A stretch of DNA of 64,000 nt from an uncultured Chlorobiales bacterium (GTDB lineage: Bacteria; Bacteroidota; Chlorobiia; Chlorobiales; Chlorobiaceae): positions 1-64,000 of the forward strand of contig CAIYTH010000013.1 in assembly GCA_903929135.1 (NCBI GenBank), given 5' to 3'. Both the position numbers and the translations under genes were made by a program. A model generated the notes under the pieces. It saw only the letters and a list, made by a program, of their open reading frames with translations. It was not told the DNA's origin and did not search any database. This document shows positions 46,000-53,715 of the stretch, one piece after another; position 1 is the stretch's first letter; every line of letters begins with the position of its first letter.

Positions 46000-46884
46000 A
46001 TGAGCAATATCAACAAGGTTTTGAAGCTGGGACTGCCAAAGGGCAGCCTGCAGGACTCCACCCTCGAACTTTTTGCCAACGCCGGATTCAAGTTTTCCGT
46101 ACAGAGCCGCTCCTATTTTCCTTCGATCGACGACGACGAACTGGAAGCTATTCTTATCCGCGCCCAGGAGATGGCCCGTTATGTCGCCCAGGGGGCTTTC
46201 GACGCAGGCCTGACCGGCAGGGACTGGATCATCGAGACCGACGCCGACGTTGTCGAGGTGGCGGATCTTGTGTACTCCAAGGCCTCCATGAGGCCGGTCC
46301 GCTGGGTGCTCGCCGTGCCTGAAAATTCGCCGATCAAATCGGTCAAGGACCTCGAAGGCAAGCACATCGCCACAGAAGTGGTGAACATCACCAAAAAATA
46401 CCTCGCTAAAAACGGCGTGAACGCTTCGGTGGAATTCAGCTGGGGCGCAACCGAAGTCAAGCCTCCGGAGCTTGCCGATGCGATCGTCGAGGTGACCGAG
46501 ACCGGTTCGTCGCTTCGCGCCAACAAGCTCAGGATCGTCGAAACCGTGCTCGAGTCGAACACCAAGCTCATCGCCAACCGTGCATCATGGGAAGACCCAT
46601 GGAAGCGTGAGAAGATCGAGAGCATGGCCCTCCTTCTCCAGGGCGCCATCAATGCCCAGGGTAAAGTCGGCCTGAAGATGAACGCGCCCAAATCCTCGCT
46701 CGACAAGATCATGTCGGTCATCCCGGCGCTTCGCCTGCCGACCGTTTCCGACCTGGCGGACAACGCATGGGTAGCGCTTGAAGTGATCGTGGCCGAAAAA
46801 ACCGTGCGCAAGCTGATTCCCGAACTGAAGCGGGCAGGTGCCGAGGGGATTTTCGAGTATAATATCAATAAGCTGATCGACTGA
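46000..46884 (+). CDS. hisG: ATP phosphoribosyltransferase, long form
   Basis: HisG joins ATP and PRPP in the first step of histidine synthesis. The 294-residue length marks the long form with its own C-terminal regulatory domain, so no HisZ partner is needed. Family parts seen are [35 protein letters not shown], the PRPP-binding [18 protein letters not shown] and the C-terminal ACT-like domain ([20 protein letters not shown]). It closes the bchK-kinase-LpxH-hisG run. A foldback element and a terminator follow. Confidence 0.96.
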   Translation: MSNINKVLKLGLPKGSLQDSTLELFANAGFKFSVQSRSYFPSIDDDELEAILIRAQEMARYVAQGAFDAGLTGRDWIIETDADVVEVADLVYSKASMRPVRWVLAVPENSPIKSVKDLEGKHIATEVVNITKKYLAKNGVNASVEFSWGATEVKPPELADAIVEVTETGSSLRANKLRIVETVLESNTKLIANRASWEDPWKREKIESMALLLQGAINAQGKVGLKMNAPKSSLDKIMSVIPALRLPTVSDLADNAWVALEVIVAEKTVRKLIPELKRAGAEGIFEYNINKLID

Positions 46885-46887
46885 GTT

Positions 46888-47027
46888 GGTAGCGCGCTCC
46901 ATCTGTTGCGCGATTTGATTGCTGCGTTGGGTGGTGCTCGAAATCCTCATGTACTGTGTGTACATTCCGGTTTCTCCGCTCCTTCCGCCTTACACTCAAA
47001 CCGCTCACGACGATGGAGCGCGCTACC
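46888..47027. repeat. foldback (MITE-like) element, copy B
   Basis: A 140-bp element starting 4 bases after the hisG stop. Perfect 16-bp terminal inverted repeats GGTAGCGCGCTCCATC (46888-46903) and GATGGAGCGCGCTACC (47012-47027). The 106-bp core (46906-47011) is ~87% identical to that of copy A at 12546-12651 and contains ATGTACTGTGTGTACAT, but the arms are unrelated in sequence to copy A. No flanking target duplication is evident. Confidence 0.87.
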
Positions 47028-47040
47028 ATGGCCGTATCAG

Positions 47041-47078
47041 GTTGAGCGTTCATTTTTTTCTGTCTTGCTGCGCTCAAC
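47041..47078. repeat. 8-bp inverted repeat after the foldback element
   Basis: GTTGAGCG (47041-47048) and CGCTCAAC (47071-47078) are perfectly complementary around a T-rich 22-base loop. Possibly a second 3'-end hairpin of the hisG transcript, just before the stronger terminator at 47095. Confidence 0.45.
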
Positions 47079-47094
47079 TGTAGAAATCAATTCA

Positions 47095-47119
47095 GGTCGC
47101 ATTGTGCGGCCTTTTTTTT
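47095..47119 (+). terminator. terminator of the hisG transcript
   Basis: GGTCGCA-TTG-TGCGGCC (47095-47111) forms a 7-bp stem with one G-T pair, followed at once by eight T (47112-47119). A classical intrinsic terminator, but it lies only 3 bases before the cruC start, so cruC transcription must begin upstream and read through it or be controlled by it. Confidence 0.8.
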
Positions 47120-47122
47120 GCC

Positions 47123-48280
47123 ATGGTGCTTTATCAGATCTTTATTCTCGGTTGCCTGCTGGTGTTTCTTGGCATCATCCTGAAAAACATCGCCGATTTT
47201 CAGGACCTGCCTACGGCCGGCGAGTCCCCGGCGACCGGGCCGATGGTTTCGGTGCTCGTGCCTGCACGCGACGAGGAGCTGAACATCGCCGGGTGCGTCG
47301 CATCGCTGCTCGCGCAGGATTACCGGAACTTCGAAGTCGTCGTGCTCGACGATAACTCGACGGATGGTACCTGGTCGGAGCTTCAGCGGCTTTTGACCGG
47401 TCCTGGCGGAGAGCGTCTCCGCATGGTGAAGGGTACGCCGCTTCCGGAGGGCTGGCACGGCAAGGCATGGGCCTGCCAGCAGCTGGCCGACCAATCGACC
47501 GGCGATCTGCTGCTCTTCACCGATGCCGATACGCGGCATCGGCCGGAGTCCCTTCGCCGCGCCGTGGCGGCTATGGGGTCATGTGGTGCGGACATGCTCT
47601 CCCTGACGCCTGCACAGGAGCTTGGATCGTTCTGGGAGGGGCTGATCGTGCCGCTCGTCTACCATATCCTGTTCAGTTACCTGCCGATCTGCCTGGTCGG
47701 CTCAAGCAGATCCCCGGCCTTCTGCTACGCCATCGGCCAGTTCATCCTGTTCCGCCGCGAAGCGTACCTGAATATCGGCGGTCACCGTTCGGTCTGCAGC
47801 AATATCGTGGAGGATGTGTGGCTCTGCAAGGTGGTCAAGCGTGCAGGCGGGAGGGTGGCGGCCTTCAATGGCATCGATGCGGTCAGTTGCCGGATGTACC
47901 GTGGTTTCGGAGATGTCTGGAGCGGTTTCTCGAAAAACCTTTTTGCCGGACTCGGAAACAGCGCCGTTACCCTGTTCTCCCTGATGCTCTTCGTCGTGCT
48001 GCTCTATCTGGCGCCCTGGGGCTTCCTCGCGGCTTCGCTGCTGCGCGGGGAGCTGTCGCCAGCCGGGTTCTGGCTGCCGGCTGCCCAGGTCGCCGTCGCC
48101 ATCGTCAGCCGCATGCTGATTTCGGCCAGGTTCAGGCAGCCGGTCTGGCCCGGACTGCTCCATCCCTTTTCCCAGGCGCTCCTGCTCCTGATCGCCCTGA
48201 ACTCTTTCCGGCAGACCACCTTTGGTGGCGGGCCGGTCTGGAAGGGACGGAATTACCGTTTTCACGGGGATCGCACATGA
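47123..48280 (+). CDS. cruC: chlorobactene glucosyltransferase CruC-like (GT2)
   Basis: Family 2 glycosyltransferase of 385 residues. The catalytic domain shows VLVPARDEELNIAGCVA, VVLDDNSTDGTW, the DxD-type FTDADTRH and EDVWLCKVVKRAGG. A first hydrophobic segment (LYQIFILGCLLVFLGIIL) and two or three C-terminal ones make it membrane-bound. CruC puts glucose on hydroxychlorobactene in green sulfur bacteria; the sequence and its closeness to bchK support this call, though other membrane GT2 enzymes look alike. ATG 47123 directly follows an intrinsic terminator with eight T. Confidence 0.8.
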   Translation: MVLYQIFILGCLLVFLGIILKNIADFQDLPTAGESPATGPMVSVLVPARDEELNIAGCVASLLAQDYRNFEVVVLDDNSTDGTWSELQRLLTGPGGERLRMVKGTPLPEGWHGKAWACQQLADQSTGDLLLFTDADTRHRPESLRRAVAAMGSCGADMLSLTPAQELGSFWEGLIVPLVYHILFSYLPICLVGSSRSPAFCYAIGQFILFRREAYLNIGGHRSVCSNIVEDVWLCKVVKRAGGRVAAFNGIDAVSCRMYRGFGDVWSGFSKNLFAGLGNSAVTLFSLMLFVVLLYLAPWGFLAASLLRGELSPAGFWLPAAQVAVAIVSRMLISARFRQPVWPGLLHPFSQALLLLIALNSFRQTTFGGGPVWKGRNYRFHGDRT

Positions 48281-48419
48281 GCTTGCGCAACCCGTTTCCG
48301 GCAGTACCCGGCAGGGAGTGCGGCCTGTGGGTTCCGGATAAAATTTCTTAAATTCAAAGTCAGTATTTCCGGCGCACCGCTCCTTGTGCGCTGCCATCAA
48401 TTCAAACGATTTTACACCC

Positions 48420-49370
48420 ATGGGTTTCTTGTCAAAGATTTTCGGGAAAAAGGAAGTAGAGCTGAAACGTCCTACGGTCAAGGAGGATGTCAACCTCATC
48501 AAGACCATGGAGGGACATCTCGACCGTGTGCTCGGGGTGAAATTCAGTCCTGACGGCAAAAAGCTGGTAAGCGGAGGTTTCGACGAACTGGTCATGCTCT
48601 GGGATGTCGAGAGCGGAAAGGCGATCCATACCATGAAAGGGCACGATACCTGGGTGGAGTGCATCGACTACAGCCGCGACGGCCTGAAGCTCGCCAGCGG
48701 CAGCACCGACAGCACGGCCCGGATATGGGACGCAGCGACCGGCGCCTGCCTGCATCTCTGCAAGGGGCATGACACGGCCGTGCGCATGGTGGCCTTCAGC
48801 CCGGACAGCAAGACGCTGGCGACCTGTTCGAGGGACACCACCATCCGTTTGTGGGACGTCGAGACCGGCGGGGAGACCTCAAGGATTCTCGGCCACAAGT
48901 CATACATCGAATGCCTCGCCTGGAGCCATGACGGCAAAAAGCTGGTCAGCTGCGGCGAAGAGCCGGTGGTGAAGATATGGGACGCGGAGAGCGGAACGAA
49001 CATCGCCAATTTCCAGACGGGAGACACCCTTTCACACTCCGTCAGCTTCAGTCCCGACGACACCCTTATCGTGCTGTGCGGCCGGGATTCGAAGGTCAAG
49101 ATTCTGGATGCAGCCACCGGCCAAATACTCAAGGTGCTCGAAGGCCACCTGGACGCTGTGCGTGGGGTCTGCTTCAGCCCCGACGGCTCGGTCGTGGCCA
49201 GCGCCGCCAACGACGAATCGGTAAGGCTCTGGGACGTCAAGGCCGGTACGCTGCTGCACACCTACCGCGGTCATACGCTGGAAGTCCAGTCGGTGGACAT
49301 CTCTCCCGACGGCAGGGTTATCGCCAGCGGCAGCGACGACCGCAAGATCAAGCTGTGGGGAATCAGGTAA
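48420..49370 (+). CDS. WD40 repeat protein
   Basis: Soluble 316-residue protein. After about 30 residues (MGFLSKIFGKKEVELKRPTV) come seven WD40 repeats of about 41 residues, each with a GH near the start and WD near the end: for example MEGHLDRVLGVKFSPDGKKL, VMLWDVESGKAIHTMKGHD, RIWDAATGACLHLCKGHD and RLWDVKAGTLLHTYRGHT. Seven blades make a complete beta propeller, a protein-binding scaffold without catalytic function. It follows cruC after 139 bp; a strong terminator closes it. The partner is unknown. Confidence 0.93.
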   Translation: MGFLSKIFGKKEVELKRPTVKEDVNLIKTMEGHLDRVLGVKFSPDGKKLVSGGFDELVMLWDVESGKAIHTMKGHDTWVECIDYSRDGLKLASGSTDSTARIWDAATGACLHLCKGHDTAVRMVAFSPDSKTLATCSRDTTIRLWDVETGGETSRILGHKSYIECLAWSHDGKKLVSCGEEPVVKIWDAESGTNIANFQTGDTLSHSVSFSPDDTLIVLCGRDSKVKILDAATGQILKVLEGHLDAVRGVCFSPDGSVVASAANDESVRLWDVKAGTLLHTYRGHTLEVQSVDISPDGRVIASGSDDRKIKLWGIR

Positions 49371-49400
49371 GCAAGTAGACCATTTGGAAACAGTTACTTC

Positions 49401-49430
49401 CTGCCGGGCCCCTGCCCGGCAGTTTTTTTT
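49401..49430 (+). terminator. terminator after the WD40 gene
   Basis: CTGCCGGGC-CCCT-GCCCGGCAG with a perfect 9-bp stem followed by eight T. It starts 31 bases after the WD40 stop. Confidence 0.93.
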
Positions 49431-49475
49431 GGGTCTGATCAGACGGACTGAATGGACAAAGAATCAGTCCCACAT

Positions 49476-49550
49476 CCAGGAGGGTTTTAACCCTCCGGAC
49501 ATTCAACCTCTTACATTCATTGCCCCGGGCTTCAGCCCGGGGGGAAGGGC
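49476..49550. repeat. ~70-bp dispersed repeat, copy 3
   Basis: AGGAGGGTTTTAACCCTCCG, GACATTCAACCTCTTACATT and CATTGCCCCGGGCTTCAGCC form the same unit as 5154-5297. Here both the first block (GGAGGGTTTTAACCCTCC) and the last (CCCCGGGCTTCAGCCCGGGG) are intact hairpins. Confidence 0.82.
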
Positions 49551-49566
49551 AGGTCCCTCACCTGCT

Positions 49567-49815
49567 TCAGCCGTTGGCGCCTATTGCGGTCGTGGGGCAG
49601 GCATCGATCTGCTCCCTGCAGAGCGCGACCTGGTCCGTTGCCTGTGGCTGAAGCGAGACGTACGCGTAGCCTTCACCGTCTTCGGAAAAGAACTCCGGGG
49701 CGGCATTGTAGCAGATAGTGCAGGCTGTGCAGCCCTCTCCTTCCGGATCTTCCGGGCTGGTGACGTAAAATGGACCCGGGGCGTTCGACGGGTGTTTCAT
49801 GTTGCTGTTGGCCAT
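49567..49815 (-). CDS. small [4Fe-4S] ferredoxin-like protein
   Basis: Protein of 82 residues from ATG 49815, which has AGGAGG 6 bases upstream on the minus strand; the long frame in the track upstream of it is not coding. Cluster ligands are the CTACTIC segment (CxxCxxC) and a distant C before PTTAI (DACPTTAI), giving a single [4Fe-4S] cluster as in one-cluster ferredoxins. Between them lie APEFFSEDGEGYAYVSLQP and an extra Cys (VALCREQ). The electron partner is unknown. It stands alone, 301 bp away from the divergent arfB. Confidence 0.87.
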   Translation of the reverse strand: MANSNMKHPSNAPGPFYVTSPEDPEGEGCTACTICYNAAPEFFSEDGEGYAYVSLQPQATDQVALCREQIDACPTTAIGANG

Positions 49816-50116
49816 GCGGTTCCTCCTGATGTGTTGGCGATCTCTCTTCCTGAGTGTCCGGTTCTCCTTGCCTGACATAAAAAGGGGGTAAAGAGTTCCT
49901 TGAGGATGCCTGCGCCGCCCTGCGGCTGAAGCTGTTTGACTCCGGGCGGCAGGTACGTATCTTCCATACAGAGGCCCGAACGGGTTCTGAATCCTGGCAA
50001 CGACATCGCATGAGGAGCATGATGCTTCATATCGGAAACGTGGTTGTCCCTGTCGGGTTCGAGCCGTTTTTACGGGAGGCCGTGACCATGGGAACAACGA
50101 TCAGAAGGAGATTGTC
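49816..50116. other. divergent spacer between ferredoxin gene and arfB
   Basis: The 301 bp must hold both promoters. A 36-codon frame (50010-50120, MRSMMLHIGNVVVPVGFEPF) ends over the arfB start, but has no family support. GGGTTCGAGCC at 50056 resembles a tRNA T-loop, but no tRNA fold surrounds it. Nothing else is recognisable. Confidence 0.4.
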
Positions 50117-50539
50117 GTGATCATCATCAGCGATACGATTGCCATTTCCGACGACGAAGTCGAGATCAGGACCATGCGTTCCCAGGGTGCCGGAGGACAG
50201 AACGTCAACAAGGTCGAAACGGCCGTCCATCTCCGATTCGACGTGGTGTCGTCATCGCTGCCCCCGGAAGTCAGGGAACGACTGCTGAATCTGGGCGACC
50301 GGCGGATTTCGAAAGAGGGGGTGCTCGTCATCCGGGCACAGCGGTTCAGGTCGCAGGAGAAGAACCGCGAGGATGCCCTTCTTCGGCTCAATGATTTGGT
50401 GCAGAAAGTACTCATACCAAGAAAAGCGCGCCGTCCGACGGGTCCGACGGGAAGTTCGAAGCGCAGGCGGCTCGAAGGCAAGGCGCGCCGGAGCGAGGTC
50501 AAGTCAGGGAGGGGAAGGGTGCGGAGCGATGGAGAGTGA
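50117..50539 (+). CDS. arfB: alternative ribosome-rescue factor ArfB (peptidyl-tRNA hydrolase)
   Basis: ArfB (YaeJ) frees ribosomes stalled on mRNAs without stop codon by hydrolysing peptidyl-tRNA. The GGQ motif is in RSQGAGGQNVNKVET at residue 22. The 140-residue protein ends in a basic tail (RKARRPTGPTGSSKRRRLEG) that in known ArfB enters the empty mRNA channel. The start is GTG 50117 with AAGGAG 6 bases upstream. Lengths of release factors RF1/RF2 (350+) exclude those. It is monocistronic; the convergent M23 gene ends 24 bp downstream. Confidence 0.95.
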   Translation: MIIISDTIAISDDEVEIRTMRSQGAGGQNVNKVETAVHLRFDVVSSSLPPEVRERLLNLGDRRISKEGVLVIRAQRFRSQEKNREDALLRLNDLVQKVLIPRKARRPTGPTGSSKRRRLEGKARRSEVKSGRGRVRSDGE

Positions 50540-50562
50540 GGCCGTTCGCCCTCCAGGCAAGG

Positions 50563-51987
50563 TCAAAGGAGTACTGAAGGACGTTGCGAGATGCTGGCGA
50601 TCCTGAAAAGGCTGTTGTCGAGCTGGAACTGGTACAGGTCGATTTTTGCGAGCAGGCCGCCCAGTTCCGCAGGGGTGAGCCGTCGCTTCGGCGCAATGGC
50701 CTGAAGGGCGGCAAGCGGGTTCTGGAGCATGCCGTTCATGATGACGCGGAAATCGAGGTGCGGACCTGTCGATGAGCCGGTCGATCCGACGTAGCCGATG
50801 ACATCTCCCTGCTGGACCTTCCGGCCGAACGCGCAGAGCGCCGAGAATCGCCGGAGGTGCAGGTACTGGGTATGCATGCCGCCGCCGTGATCGATCGTGA
50901 CCATGTTGCCGGCTCCGCCGTTCCTGCCGAGGAACACCACGCTGCCGTCGGCGATTGCCACGACCGGGGTGCCGGCCTGGGCGGCAAGGTCAACGCCGCC
51001 GTGGAACTGGATGCGCCGGCTGATCGGATGGCGGCGGTACCCGAATCCGCTCGATACGTGGTCATAGCCGCAGGGCTGAAGATACATGGGTGCGTCGAGG
51101 AGGGCAATGCCGCGTTCGTCATAATAGCTGATGCCGCCCATGGAGTCCTTGAACCTGTAGGCGTTGTAGCGACGGTTTCCGGCGCTTATCTCGACGGCAA
51201 GGATCTTTCCCGCCCCGGCGGATTCACCGCCGACCAGCCGCTCTTCGTAGAGGATGCGGTATGCCGCGCCCCGGAGGGGGCTGGCCGACAGATCGACCTT
51301 CGAGGAGAGCAGTTTTCCCACCTCCTCGGCAAGCGTCGCGCCGCCCCTGCGGATGAGCTCGCTGTTCAGTGACGACGGAACGGTTCCGGCAAGGGTAGCA
51401 ACCTGTGCTTCGTAGGGGAGGTTCTCCTTCCAGACGCTCAGTTCGCCGGTCTGCTGCTCTTTTTCGAGGTGCAGCATGGTTGTCCGGTCCATGCGCCAGG
51501 AGAGGCTGTTGAAGCTGCCGTCGGGATTCGTCTCGATGTCGCAGGTTGTCCCGGGTGCGAACCCGTTCGCCTTGAACGAGCCGTTCAGTTGCCGTTCAAG
51601 CTCATGGGCCTCTCTCGCGGAAAGGCCTGATCCTGCCAGGATGCCTGACAGAGATTCGCCGTAGGCGACCGTTCGCCGCCGGAGCATGCTGCCGGTGCCC
51701 TTGTCCCCTTTTTCGATCCTGACAGGATCGGTGTCGCTTTCGAGGCCGAACTCGTCCTCAGCGTGGATGCCGAAAGCGTCCGGAATGGTGCGCAATGATG
51801 AGGTGAGCAGCTGTGCTGCCGTATACTTGCCTGATGAGCCGGAAGCGGGAAGGAAGAAACTGATGAGGGAGAACAGGAGGACGATAAGTACTGACGTAGC
51901 TGGCAGGAGTTGCGCAGGACTTCGGAAGAGGGCAGATCGTCGAAGCCTCTGCAGGCGATTGAAAAAACGGGTATTGCTGAATGCCAT
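50563..51987 (-). CDS. M23 family metallopeptidase (peptidoglycan hydrolase-like)
   Basis: Predicted envelope peptidase of 474 residues from ATG 51987. One N-terminal membrane helix (LLPATSVLIVLLFSLISFFL), a middle region with a LysM/OapA-like segment (VAYGESLSGILAGSGLSARE), and a C-terminal LytM domain. The first zinc motif is QFHGGVDLAAQAGTPV (HxxxD) and the catalytic His is in QYLHLRRFS. The usual HxH reads GPHLDFRV, so the second His is Asp. It may cut peptidoglycan cross-links or activate an amidase. It is divergent from the DUF4438 gene. Confidence 0.9.
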   Translation of the reverse strand: MAFSNTRFFNRLQRLRRSALFRSPAQLLPATSVLIVLLFSLISFFLPASGSSGKYTAAQLLTSSLRTIPDAFGIHAEDEFGLESDTDPVRIEKGDKGTGSMLRRRTVAYGESLSGILAGSGLSAREAHELERQLNGSFKANGFAPGTTCDIETNPDGSFNSLSWRMDRTTMLHLEKEQQTGELSVWKENLPYEAQVATLAGTVPSSLNSELIRRGGATLAEEVGKLLSSKVDLSASPLRGAAYRILYEERLVGGESAGAGKILAVEISAGNRRYNAYRFKDSMGGISYYDERGIALLDAPMYLQPCGYDHVSSGFGYRRHPISRRIQFHGGVDLAAQAGTPVVAIADGSVVFLGRNGGAGNMVTIDHGGGMHTQYLHLRRFSALCAFGRKVQQGDVIGYVGSTGSSTGPHLDFRVIMNGMLQNPLAALQAIAPKRRLTPAELGGLLAKIDLYQFQLDNSLFRIASISQRPSVLL

Positions 51988-52185
51988 GGAGCAGGCTTTG
52001 ATTCCGGGAAAACGAAAACGGTTCAGGTCATTTCGCTCTAGATTGCATGGCAATGTAATCAAATAACTTTTAAAATAAAAGCGTCTCTCGGTCCGGCCGA
52101 TCTCCGGCTTTGTCATAAGCGCCTATTGTGCTATATACTTGAGGGCATCCAGCCTCCTTCCGAAGAACAACCAAAACGAAGTCAA

Positions 52186-53076
52186 ATGCTTGCTACCAAC
52201 GAAGAGCACCTTGTCGAATTCCTACTGCAGTGCCAGCCTGGACAGCCCCGAACCCGCGGCACCTGGGAGGTCGACCACCAGGGGACGCCGTTCATCCTGC
52301 CGTCCATCGGCGGCATCACCACCAATATCCAGGTCGGTGATCAGGCATTCGGATGGGAAGGCGACCATATCGAGCCCGGCGTCAGCTGTACGGCTGATAC
52401 GCACAAGCCCTACGAGCACCCCAACGTCACCCTGCAGGTGCTGAGCTGTGTCGGCAACTCGGCCACCGTCGTCTCCGGCGAGGCCAAGGGGGCTACCGGC
52501 ACCGTGATCGGCCACCATGGGGGATCGGAGCACATAATCGTCGATTTTCCAGGGGATGCCAAGGAAAAGATGACCTACAGCGACACCATCATGATCCGTT
52601 CGAAGGGTCAGGGGCTGAAGCTGACCGATTATCCCGACATCACGCTGTTCAACCTCGATCCCTCCCTCCTGAAGAAGCTCGCCCTTCGCAGGGCTTCCGA
52701 CGGCGTCCTCGAAGTTCCGGTAACGACCATGGTTCCGGCGTACTGCATGGGTTCCGGTATCGGTTCCGCGCATGTCGCCAAAGGGGATTACGACATTGTG
52801 ACCAGCGACGAGCATGCAGTCAGGGAGTTCGGCATCGACCGTATCCGCTTCGGCGATTTCGTGGCCCTCATGGACCAGGACAACCGCTTCGGGCGCGCCT
52901 ACCGCCGAGGGGCTGTATCCATCGGCGTGGTCGTGCACAGCGACTGCCGGGAAGCCGGCCATGGCCCCGGCGTGACCACCATCATGACCTGTGCGTCGCC
53001 GCTCATCCGCCCCGTGATCGATCCGAAAGCCAATATCGCCGACCTCTGCGGCATAGGAACCACGCTGAAGGACTGA
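52186..53076 (+). CDS. DUF4438 family protein
   Basis: Protein of 296 residues from ATG 52186 matching in style and order the DUF4438 family: [20 protein letters not shown] near the start, [28 protein letters not shown], a central [15 protein letters not shown] and a C-terminal [21 protein letters not shown]. The repeated Gly/His segments suggest a beta-rich fold with a possible metal or nucleotide site. The family has no established function. It is divergent from the M23 gene and followed by a terminator. The extra 20 residues in the track are not used, as the family pattern starts later. Confidence 0.83.
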   Translation: MLATNEEHLVEFLLQCQPGQPRTRGTWEVDHQGTPFILPSIGGITTNIQVGDQAFGWEGDHIEPGVSCTADTHKPYEHPNVTLQVLSCVGNSATVVSGEAKGATGTVIGHHGGSEHIIVDFPGDAKEKMTYSDTIMIRSKGQGLKLTDYPDITLFNLDPSLLKKLALRRASDGVLEVPVTTMVPAYCMGSGIGSAHVAKGDYDIVTSDEHAVREFGIDRIRFGDFVALMDQDNRFGRAYRRGAVSIGVVVHSDCREAGHGPGVTTIMTCASPLIRPVIDPKANIADLCGIGTTLKD

Positions 53077-53103
53077 GCCTCAGATTGATTCTGGCATTGA
53101 GTG

Positions 53104-53138
53104 TCCGCACCTGCCCCTCGGGTGCGGAATTATTTTTT
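53104..53138 (+). terminator. terminator after the DUF4438 gene
   Basis: TCCGCACC (53104-53111) pairs perfectly with GGTGCGGA (53121-53128), followed by ATTATTTTTTCC. It separates the DUF4438 transcript from hsp20. Confidence 0.88.
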
Positions 53139-53149
53139 CCCCGAGTTTG

Positions 53150-53178
53150 TTTGCATATGGTGTTGTATTGCATGCAAA
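53150..53178 (+). promoter_or_regulatory. inverted repeat upstream of hsp20
   Basis: TTTGCAT (53150-53156) and ATGCAAA (53172-53178) form a 7-bp inverted repeat with a 15-base spacer, 28 bp before the hsp20 start and directly after the preceding terminator. Its position suggests an operator or a structured 5' leader (heat-shock control), but it does not match the CIRCE element. Confidence 0.4.
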
Positions 53179-53205
53179 ATCAGTCAACCTCAAGGGAAAA
53201 AAGCC

Positions 53206-53634
53206 ATGACACTGAAGCTCTACGGAAGGGATCCCCTGAAGATGTTCGAAGACGTCTTCAATGAAAGGCTGACACCTTTCTTCAGTACGATGGGCTCGAT
53301 GATAACTCCGACCTTCAAGGTCGACATCAGCGAGGACGAGCAGGCGTTCTTTCTTTCTGCCGACATACCCGGAGTGAGGAAGGAGGACGTGAAGGTGACG
53401 ATGGATGAGGATGTGCTCTGCATCAGCGCCGAGAGGAGCCAGGAAGAGGACGAGAAGAACAAGAACTACCACAGGGTGGAGCGCTCCTGGGGCAGCCTCT
53501 CCAGAAGCTTTACCATCGGGTTCAACGTCGACAGTGAGAACATCAAGGCCTCATACGACAACGGCGTCCTCAAGATCGTCGTCCCGAAAAAGGAGCCTGA
53601 GCCGAAGAAGAGCAAGGAGATAGCTGTCAACTGA
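53206..53634 (+). CDS. small heat shock protein, Hsp20/alpha-crystallin family
   Basis: ATP-independent holdase of 142 residues from ATG 53206. The alpha-crystallin domain occupies about residues 40-130: PTFKVDISEDEQAFFLSADI, PGVRKEDVKVTMDEDVLCIS, and the hallmark YDNGVLKIVVPKKE near the end. The N-terminal arm contains FEDVFNERLTPFF, which binds substrate in known members. A C-terminal IAV may act as the I-x-I/V oligomer contact. It is flanked by a terminator on each side, so monocistronic and probably stress-regulated. Confidence 0.95.
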   Translation: MTLKLYGRDPLKMFEDVFNERLTPFFSTMGSMITPTFKVDISEDEQAFFLSADIPGVRKEDVKVTMDEDVLCISAERSQEEDEKNKNYHRVERSWGSLSRSFTIGFNVDSENIKASYDNGVLKIVVPKKEPEPKKSKEIAVN

Positions 53635-53658
53635 ACTGCAACTCTCCGGGACAAAAAG

Positions 53659-53687
53659 AAAAACCCTCCGTGCTCCGGAGGGTTTTT
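53659..53687. terminator. bidirectional terminator between hsp20 and bchE
   Basis: AAAAACCCTCC (53659-53669) is perfectly complementary to GGAGGGTTTTT (53677-53687). On either strand the 11-bp stem ends in a run of T, so it serves both hsp20 (+) and bchE (-), whose coding ends lie 24 and 28 bases away. Confidence 0.93.
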
Positions 53688-53715
53688 GCTTTCGATGCTG
53701 GCCTCGCTGCTGCGA

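Noticed and set aside
49816-50097. N-terminal extension of the small ferredoxin
   Set aside because: An AGGAGG site sits just before the internal ATG 49815, and the upstream frame is Arg/Ser-rich without family resemblance.
50010-50120. 36-codon frame overlapping the arfB start
   Set aside because: No Shine-Dalgarno or known family; its end over the arfB GTG is probably chance.
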